In this document: one piece after another, positions 7,737 to 11,906 of the stretch
How positions within the stretch are numbered: position 1 is the first letter of the stretch
Layout of the letters: each line of letters starts with the position of its first letter
From: Flavobacteriales bacterium
GTDB lineage: Bacteria; Bacteroidota; Bacteroidia; Flavobacteriales; PHOS-HE28
Reading direction: 5' to 3'
NCBI GenBank assembly: GCA_008016945.1
Contig: SSGN01000096.1
Span: 1 to 11,906 of the forward strand
Length of the DNA: 11,906 bases
The notes under the pieces: generated by a model
Databases searched by the model: none
Seen by the model: the letters and a program-made list of their open reading frames with translations, nothing else
What the model was told of the DNA's origin: nothing
Position numbers and translations under genes: made by a program

Positions 7737-9611
7737 CTACCTGAACTGCAGCTCGTACAACTTCCGGTACGGCCCGTCCTGCGCCAGCAGCGACTGATGG
7801 TCGCCCTGTTCGATGATACGGCCCTTATCGAGCACGATGATGCGATCGGCCTTCTGGATGGTGCTGAGGCGGTGGGCGATGACGATGCTGGTGCGCCCCT
7901 TGGTGATGTTCTCCGTGGCCTGCTGGATCAGCTGCTCGCTGGTGCTATCCACGCTGCTGGTGGCCTCATCGAGCACCAGCACCTTAGGCTTGACCACCGC
8001 CGCCCGGATGAAGGCGATGAGCTGCCGCTGGCCCAGGCTGAGGATGCTGCCGCGCTCGCGCACCTCCGTATCATAACCATCCGGCAGGCGCATGATGAAC
8101 TCGTGCGCGCCCACGGACTTCGCCGCTTCGATCACCTCGGCGCGCGAGATGGACGGATCGCCGAGCGTGATGTTATGGTGCACCGTGTCGCTGAACAAGA
8201 ACACGTCCTGCAACACCACCGCGATGCACCGCCGGAGGTCGGCGAGCCGATAGCTGTGGATGTCGTGCCCATCGAGCAGTATCTCACCACGCTGGAAGGC
8301 GTAGGCCCGGCTGAGAAGGTTGATGGTGCTGCTCTTGCCGGACCCCGTGGCTCCGACCAACGCCACCATCTCACCATGACGGGCGTGGAAGGTGATGCCG
8401 TGGAGCACATGGTTCTCCTCTTCGTAGGCGAACCAAACATCCTGGAATCGGATATCGCCCTTCAGCCCCTCCGTGCCCCGCGTGCCCAGGTCGGGAAGGG
8501 TCTCCTCGGTATCCAGCACCTTGAAGACACGTTCGCTGCCCACCATGCCCATCTGCAGCACATTGAACCGGTCGGCCAGCTGGCGGATGGGCCGGAACAA
8601 CATGTTGATGAAAAGGATGTAGGCGAAGATGTCGCCCAAGGTGGCCTCTCCCGCCAGCACATCCTTCACCCCCCACCACACGAGGAAGGCGAGCGATACC
8701 GCGCTGAGCACCTCCACCACGGGAAAGAAGATGCTGTAGGCCAGAACGCTGCGGATATGGGCCTTGCGGTGTTCGCGGTTGATCGCTTGGAACTTCCGGT
8801 ACTCCTGGGCCTCACGGCCGAAGAGCTGCACGATGGCCATGCCCTGGATATGCTCCTGCACGAACGCGTTGAGGCGGGCCACCTGCGTGCGCACATCCTG
8901 GAAACTCTTCTGGATGCTGTTCTTGAAGATGTTGGTGCTCCAAAGCAACAGTGGGATCGGCACCATGCTGAGCAGTGCGAGTTTCCAGTTGTACACGAAC
9001 ATCACCACCACCACCACCACCAGCTTGAGGATATCGCCCATGATCATGAGCAAGCCCTGGGAGAAGATGTCCTCGATGGTCTCGATATCGCTGATCACGC
9101 GGGTAACGAGCGTACCGATGGGGGTGCGATCGAAATACCGCAGTTTGAAGGACAACACCTTGGCGTAGAGCTTCTGCCGTAAGTCGAAGGTGACGGCCTG
9201 TCCGAGCCAGGCGGTCCAGTAGGCTTGATAGAACTGCACCACGGTCTCGGCCACGAGCAGGACCAGCACCACGATGGTGATCACCCAGAGCAGCGTGGCG
9301 GTCCCAGGACCGAACCAAACCTTGGTGATGCCCGCGGCCCAGGCGATGCTGCGAGCGTTCCAGTTGGAGGACTCGGTGATCGCGAAGAGCTGCTCGTAGG
9401 TACTGGCGGCCACGTCCACCAGCCAGCCCAACATGATGGGCCGGATCACCCCAACGATGCTCAGGACCAGGGTCAGGGCGACCGCCGCCCAGAAGATCCC
9501 ACGATATGGTCCGGTGAAAGCGAAGACCCGCGCGAAGAGCTTACGATCGAAGGCCTTGCCCTGGGCGGTGGCTCTGGACTTCTCCTTCTGGGATGCCGAC
9601 GCCTTGCTCAT
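7737..9611 (-). CDS. ABC transporter, fused permease and ATPase (MsbA/multidrug-like half-transporter)
   Basis: This is an inner-membrane ABC exporter half-transporter that would act as a dimer; substrates of this group are lipids, drugs or peptides. Of its 624 residues, about 1-360 form the membrane domain, with hydrophobic segments near 40-66, 105-128, 186-206, 211-224, 291-313 and 325-340. The ATPase follows: Walker A GATGSGKSS (420-428, K426), Q-loop Q468, signature LSLGQRQL (524-531), Walker B VLVLDEATSSVD (544-555, E549) and H-loop H580 in IAHRLST. The signature's third residue is Leu rather than Gly, a variation seen in related exporters. Hydrophobic residues 198-203 are six valines encoded by a perfect trinucleotide run. 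Its ATG overlaps the truA stop (ATGA), so translation is probably coupled to truA. No partner half-transporter gene is adjacent, suggesting a homodimer. Substrate is unknown. Confidence 0.93.
   Translation of the reverse strand: MSKASASQKEKSRATAQGKAFDRKLFARVFAFTGPYRGIFWAAVALTLVLSIVGVIRPIMLGWLVDVAASTYEQLFAITESSNWNARSIAWAAGITKVWFGPGTATLLWVITIVVLVLLVAETVVQFYQAYWTAWLGQAVTFDLRQKLYAKVLSFKLRYFDRTPIGTLVTRVISDIETIEDIFSQGLLMIMGDILKLVVVVVVMFVYNWKLALLSMVPIPLLLWSTNIFKNSIQKSFQDVRTQVARLNAFVQEHIQGMAIVQLFGREAQEYRKFQAINREHRKAHIRSVLAYSIFFPVVEVLSAVSLAFLVWWGVKDVLAGEATLGDIFAYILFINMLFRPIRQLADRFNVLQMGMVGSERVFKVLDTEETLPDLGTRGTEGLKGDIRFQDVWFAYEEENHVLHGITFHARHGEMVALVGATGSGKSSTINLLSRAYAFQRGEILLDGHDIHSYRLADLRRCIAVVLQDVFLFSDTVHHNITLGDPSISRAEVIEAAKSVGAHEFIMRLPDGYDTEVRERGSILSLGQRQLIAFIRAAVVKPKVLVLDEATSSVDSTSEQLIQQATENITKGRTSIVIAHRLSTIQKADRIIVLDKGRIIEQGDHQSLLAQDGPYRKLYELQFR
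9003..9020 (-). repeat. (GTG)6 trinucleotide run in the ABC exporter gene
   Basis: Six identical GTG codons (CAC on the plus strand) encode valines 198-203 in a membrane helix. Because the unit is three bases, slippage would change helix length without shifting the frame. Confidence 0.8.
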
Positions 9612-10375
9612 ACGGAGCCACTGGGGATGAAGGGGTACACCACATGCTCCAGGTATAAGCCACGTGCGGACGCGCTCTTACCTGCCGCTCCACGATCGCG
9701 GGCCTCGATCACTTCCCGCATACTGTCCGGCGGCGCCTGGCCCTTACCGATCCGGATGCACGTACCCACGATGGCGCGCACCATGTTGCGCAGGAAACGA
9801 TCGGCCCGAATGCGGAACCGGTATCCGTTGGGTTCCTCGGTCCATTGCGCCAGGCGTACATCGCAGAGCATGGTCTTGGAATCGCTACCCGCCTTGCAGA
9901 AACTGCTGAAATCCTGCCGACCGATGAGGTATGCGCACGCCTGATTCATGGCTGCCACATCCAGGGGGGGATGCAGCACATGGGCACGATCGGCCATGAA
10001 GGCATCCTTGCGGCGGAGGATCAGGTACGTGTAGCCCCGCTCCGTGGCACTGAAGCGGGCATGGGCATCGTCGGCCACGGGGATCACACGCTTGATGGCG
10101 ATGCTGTCCGGCAGCATGCTGTTGAGGCTGTACACCAGCCGCTCGTCGATGGTACGGTCGGTCGGTGCATCGAAATGGAGGTAGTAGTCCGTGGCATGGA
10201 CCCCGGTGTCGGTACGTCCACAGCCCACCACGAACAGATCCGGAACATGCAGGGCGATACGCAAGGCCTTCTCCACCTCCTCCTGCACCGTGGGCGCCGC
10301 CGGCTGGCGCTGCCAGCCCCGGTAGGGGGTGCCATCGAAGGCGAGCTGAAGGAAAAAGCGAGGAAGGATCTCCAT
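9608..10375 (-). CDS. truA: tRNA pseudouridine(38-40) synthase TruA
   Basis: TruA converts uridines at positions 38-40 of the tRNA anticodon stem to pseudouridine. The 255-residue product has the family motif GCGRTDTGVHA (51-61) with catalytic D56, near D60 of the E. coli enzyme. The N-terminal pattern LQLAFDGTPYRGWQRQP (9-25) and the C-terminal RFLRNMVRAIVGTCIRIGKG are also characteristic. The ATG at 10375 is chosen because it gives MEILPRFFLQLAFDGT, the normal start; the longer frame to 10606 runs through the divergent phosphoesterase gene. TACCTTTG lies 13 nt upstream (10396-10389), matching a Bacteroidota -7 box. The stop TGA overlaps the ATG of the ABC exporter gene downstream, so the two form a coupled pair despite unrelated roles. 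Confidence 0.96.
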   Translation of the reverse strand: MEILPRFFLQLAFDGTPYRGWQRQPAAPTVQEEVEKALRIALHVPDLFVVGCGRTDTGVHATDYYLHFDAPTDRTIDERLVYSLNSMLPDSIAIKRVIPVADDAHARFSATERGYTYLILRRKDAFMADRAHVLHPPLDVAAMNQACAYLIGRQDFSSFCKAGSDSKTMLCDVRLAQWTEEPNGYRFRIRADRFLRNMVRAIVGTCIRIGKGQAPPDSMREVIEARDRGAAGKSASARGLYLEHVVYPFIPSGSV

Positions 10376-10388
10376 GCGCGGAAGTGCG

Positions 10389-10396
10389 CAAAGGTA
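10389..10396 (-). promoter_or_regulatory. TACCTTTG, candidate -7 element of truA
   Basis: This is an exact match to TAnnTTTG on the minus strand, ending 13 nt before the truA ATG. A transcript starting about 6 nt after it would have a leader of only a few bases. No clear TTTG -33 box is visible at the expected distance. Confidence 0.4.
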
Positions 10397-10429
10397 CCCG
10401 CTCGTTGCCGCTGGGAACATCCCCGGCCG

Positions 10430-10437
10430 TTCCTTTG
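10430..10437 (+). promoter_or_regulatory. TTCCTTTG, candidate -7 element of the phosphoesterase gene
   Basis: One base differs from TAnnTTTG. It ends 5 nt before the ATG at 10443. A GTTG at 10404-10407 lies 22 nt upstream, close to the usual -33 spacing. Together with the truA element it makes the 67-bp divergent gap a likely back-to-back promoter region. Confidence 0.35.
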
Positions 10438-10442
10438 CCCCC

Positions 10443-10943
10443 ATGCCCCGGATCGGCCTCATCAGCGACACCCACGGCTGGCTGGACCCCCGTGTGCAGG
10501 AACATTTCGCGTTGTGCGACGAGGTCTGGCACGCCGGCGACCTCGGTCCGGGCGTTGCCGATGAGCTGGCCGGTTGGAAACCGCTGAAGGCGGTGCATGG
10601 CAACATCGACGATGGCCGGGTACGCCAGGCCTACCCCGAGCACTTGCGGTTCGCGGCCGAAGGGGTCCGGGTGTGGATGACCCATATCGGCGGAAGACCT
10701 CCGCGCTACACGCCACCGGTGCTGGCCGCACTGCGCTCCACCCCCACCGACCTGTTCATCTGTGGGCATTCGCACATCTGCGCCGCACAGTTCGACCCGG
10801 CCGTGAACTGCCTGTACCTGAACCCTGGCGCTGCGGGCAGGCACGGCTGGCACCAGGTGCGCACCTTGCTGCGCTTCGGCCTGGAGGCTGGCAAGGTGCA
10901 CGGCCTTGAGGTGATCGAGCTGGGCAAGCGCGGAGCGGTCTGA
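10443..10943 (+). CDS. YfcE/MJ0936-like metallophosphoesterase
   Basis: This is a cytoplasmic calcineurin-like phosphoesterase with a two-metal active site, of the small YfcE/MJ0936 group, which hydrolyses phosphodiesters in vitro; the physiological substrate is generally unknown. The 166 residues match the family size. Metal-binding motifs appear in order: DTH in ISDTHG (residues 6-11), GDL in HAGDLG (33-38), GNID (GNHD-type) in VHGNIDDG, and CGHSH (GHxH) near residue 109. The ATG at 10443 gives MPRIGLISDTHG, the usual start; the in-frame ATG at 10374 would overlap truA and add a non-family tail. It is divergent from truA, and its stop codon lies within a hairpin. Confidence 0.93.
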   Translation: MPRIGLISDTHGWLDPRVQEHFALCDEVWHAGDLGPGVADELAGWKPLKAVHGNIDDGRVRQAYPEHLRFAAEGVRVWMTHIGGRPPRYTPPVLAALRSTPTDLFICGHSHICAAQFDPAVNCLYLNPGAAGRHGWHQVRTLLRFGLEAGKVHGLEVIELGKRGAV

Positions 10944-10959
10944 TCCCCAACAGGGGATC
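10942..10959 (+). terminator. Strong hairpin at the end of the phosphoesterase gene
   Basis: GATCCCC (10942-10948) pairs perfectly with GGGGATC (10953-10959) over the tetraloop AACA. The first two stem bases are the last two of the stop codon TGA. The stem is GC-rich but no T-run follows. It sits in the 77-bp gap before the DivIC/FtsB-like gene. Confidence 0.45.
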
Positions 10960-11020
10960 GTGGAATACCAAAGCTGCGCGGCACCCCGTTCCCTTCCTGA
11001 TGCCCGGTAGCTTCGCCGCC

Positions 11021-11329
11021 ATGAAGAAGGTGCTGGACCGCATACCCGCACGTTTGCGCAACCGGTACGTGGCTACCGCGCTGTGCCTGTTGTGCTGGAT
11101 CGCCTTCTTCGACCAGAACGACGCGTGGACCACCTTCAAGAACAGCCGTGAGCTGGGCCGCATGCAGGACCAGCAGGCCTACTACACCCAGGAGATCGCA
11201 CGCACCAAGGAACAGCTGCACGAACTGAGCAGCGACAAGGCCCTGCTGGAGAAATTCGCCCGGGAACGCTACCTGATGAAGCGCGACAACGAAGAGATCT
11301 TCGTCCTGGTCCCGGAGAAGAAGGATTGA
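11021..11329 (+). CDS. Septum formation initiator protein (DivIC/FtsB-like)
   Basis: This is a small bitopic membrane protein of the DivIC/FtsB family (PF04977 type), which links division proteins FtsL and FtsQ/DivIB at the septum. The 102 residues comprise a basic cytoplasmic N-terminus (1-15), one membrane segment (about 16-31, YVATALCLLCWIAFFD), then a heptad-like coiled coil (about 40-78). The C-terminal motif FARERYLMKRDNEEIFVL (79-96) is characteristic of this group. The ATG at 11021 is preferred; an upstream ATG at 11000 would add seven residues and gives no better N-terminus. No Shine-Dalgarno sequence precedes it. No other division gene is nearby. Whether it is closer to DivIC or FtsB cannot be told. 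Confidence 0.85.
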   Translation: MKKVLDRIPARLRNRYVATALCLLCWIAFFDQNDAWTTFKNSRELGRMQDQQAYYTQEIARTKEQLHELSSDKALLEKFARERYLMKRDNEEIFVLVPEKKD

Positions 11330-11391
11330 CCATGCACCAACGTGCCGGTCACGAGGGTTCGGTCCCATGGAACGTACCCGCACCAACGCAC

Positions 11392-11556
11392 CGTTGATCG
11401 CTCCCAGACGGCCCACAGGGATCGTGCGGCGTAGGTCAGGGTCACGGTCGGGTCACGACCTCAGGCGCACCCGAAGGGGTGCTGCAACAGTGGACCTCGC
11501 CATCGGTGCATAGCTCTTCGATCAACCGTTGTGTCCGGAGCTTACGTCCGGTGGCG
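11392..11556 (+). repeat. Left arm of a perfect 165-bp inverted repeat
   Basis: Every base of this arm is the reverse complement of 11742-11906 (coordinates pair to a sum of 23298). The match breaks exactly at 11557/11741. The outer limit is unknown, because the right arm reaches the last base of the window. The arm contains an internal stem GCACCC (11467-11472) / GGGTGC (11477-11482). Confidence 0.98.
11442..11556 (-). pseudogene. Inverted duplicate of the SGNH-hydrolase-like C-terminus
   Basis: Read leftward, this encodes the same last residues (ATGRKLRTQRLIEEL and onward, ending VVTRP and a stop) as the right arm, because the arms are identical. Upstream of 11556 on this strand the frame does not continue into SGNH sequence but into the antisense of the spacer, so it is only a detached tail. 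If the gene truly lies convergent to the DivIC/FtsB-like gene, this arm may be the genuine chromosomal copy and the rest the fold-back. Confidence 0.6.
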
Positions 11557-11856
11557 AACGCCGAGCGGAAGGGTGCGAAGGTGGTCTTCGTCTGGTCGTG
11601 TGTGGCCAGCAGTAGCCGCCGACCCGACCTGGAGCTTGAGATCGAGCAGCGGATGCGACGGGCGGGTATCCCCTTGCTTGGCGAAGCGGCCGCAGTGGTC
11701 TTTCCCGACACCTCCTTCCACGATACGCACTATCACCTGCGCGCCACCGGACGTAAGCTCCGGACACAACGGTTGATCGAAGAGCTATGCACCGATGGCG
11801 AGGTCCACTGTTGCAGCACCCCTTCGGGTGCGCCTGAGGTCGTGACCCGACCGTGA
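11557..11856 (+). pseudogene. C-terminal fragment of an SGNH-hydrolase-like protein
   Basis: About 99 codons from the spacer into the right arm read like the end of an SGNH/GDSL-type hydrolase (DltD or DUF1574-like). They show a beta strand AKVVFVWSCVAS, a helix with ELEIEQRMRRAGIPLLG, then VFPDTSFHDTHYHLRATGRK. In this group the D and H of a D-x3-H 'FDTxYHLN' motif are the catalytic pair. The stop is at 11854-11856. The frame runs back to an ATG at 11479, but its first 26 residues come from the left arm, which is antisense to the gene's own end, so that N-terminus is not genuine. The catalytic serine and the rest of the protein are missing. Family recognition is from motif memory only. Confidence 0.55.
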
Positions 11857-11906
11857 CCCTGACCTACGCCGCACGATCCCTGTGGGCCGTCTGGGAGCGA
11901 TCAACG
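11742..11906 (-). repeat. Right arm of a perfect 165-bp inverted repeat
   Basis: This is the exact reverse complement of 11392-11556 and ends at the window's last base. It carries the SGNH-like gene's final codons, its stop and 50 bp of downstream sequence. The 185-bp spacer between the arms (11557-11741) is not itself palindromic. Confidence 0.98.

Noticed and set aside
5968..7797. 609-codon open frame on the plus strand in a second frame of uvrA
   Set aside because: The uvrA frame carries all conserved motifs; this one is Arg/Pro/His-rich shadow sequence.
7716..9182. 488-codon open frame on the plus strand
   Set aside because: It is antisense to the ABC exporter gene, with His/Asp runs from the GTG repeat and no recognisable family.
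10374..10442. Upstream ATG extension of the phosphoesterase
   Set aside because: It overlaps the truA start and covers both promoter-like elements; the 10443 start gives the standard MPRIGLISDTHG.
11479..11856. Complete 125-residue gene
   Set aside because: The first 26 codons come from the left arm, which is the inverse of the gene's own 3' end, so only the C-terminal part is meaningful.
11392..11906. Invertible (phase-variable) DNA switch flanked by inverted repeats
   Set aside because: Flipping the spacer gives no better gene in either orientation, because the 5' neighbour of the spacer is always the antisense of the gene's own end. No recombinase gene is present.
11392..11906. Hairpin telomere of a linear replicon
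   Set aside because: A closed hairpin end read through would give arms meeting with almost no gap. Here a 185-bp non-palindromic spacer separates them.

Overview
This 11.9 kb window is a GC-rich, gene-dense stretch of ordinary bacterial chromosome. The gene content suggests Bacteroidota, probably a high-GC relative of Flavobacteriales. The reasons are a UvrA whose first zinc knuckle has only one cysteine pair, a DivIC/FtsB-like protein ending in FARERYLMKRDNEEIFVL, a small 'YSKALKVV' protein of a type I recall from that phylum, almost no Shine-Dalgarno sequences, and TAnnTTTG-like promoter elements close to several start codons. The assignment is inference, because no rRNA is present.

Layout, left to right. 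(1) Positions 2-682 hold the 3' part of an M15-type zinc peptidase for cell-wall peptides. (2) Positions 806-3327 hold a tight rightward cluster: endonuclease III (base-excision repair), an LpxL/HtrB-like acyltransferase, and a membrane fatty-acid desaturase whose ATG overlaps the acyltransferase stop (ATGA). The last two probably tune membrane lipids together. (3) Positions 3483-4589 hold two leftward genes, a 41-residue conserved-looking protein and an ECF sigma factor. Between them is a non-coding stretch bounded by an imperfect inverted repeat that looks like a small transposon remnant. (4) Positions 4814-7702 hold uvrA, divergent from the sigma gene. (5) Positions 7737-10375 hold a leftward pair, truA followed by an ABC exporter half-transporter, again joined by an ATGA overlap and meeting uvrA tail to tail across a hairpin. 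(6) Positions 10443-11329 hold a YfcE-like phosphoesterase and a DivIC/FtsB-like septum protein.

(7) Positions 11392-11906 are the odd part. Two perfect 165-bp inverted arms flank a 185-bp spacer, and the right arm runs to the last base. The spacer plus right arm encode the C-terminus of an SGNH-hydrolase-like protein, and the left arm is an inverted second copy of its end. This reads as a fold-back joint, more likely an assembly or amplification chimera than a biological element.

I see no tRNA, rRNA, CRISPR array, complete insertion sequence, phage or defence system. The window is mainly housekeeping: DNA repair (nth, uvrA), membrane and envelope (acyltransferase, desaturase, ABC exporter, M15 peptidase), RNA modification (truA), regulation (ECF sigma) and division (DivIC/FtsB-like). 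The most useful leads are the end-of-window palindrome, the missing fourth iron-sulfur cysteine in endonuclease III, the MITE-like inverted repeat at the end of the sigma gene, and the promoter-like TTTG motifs abutting start codons.
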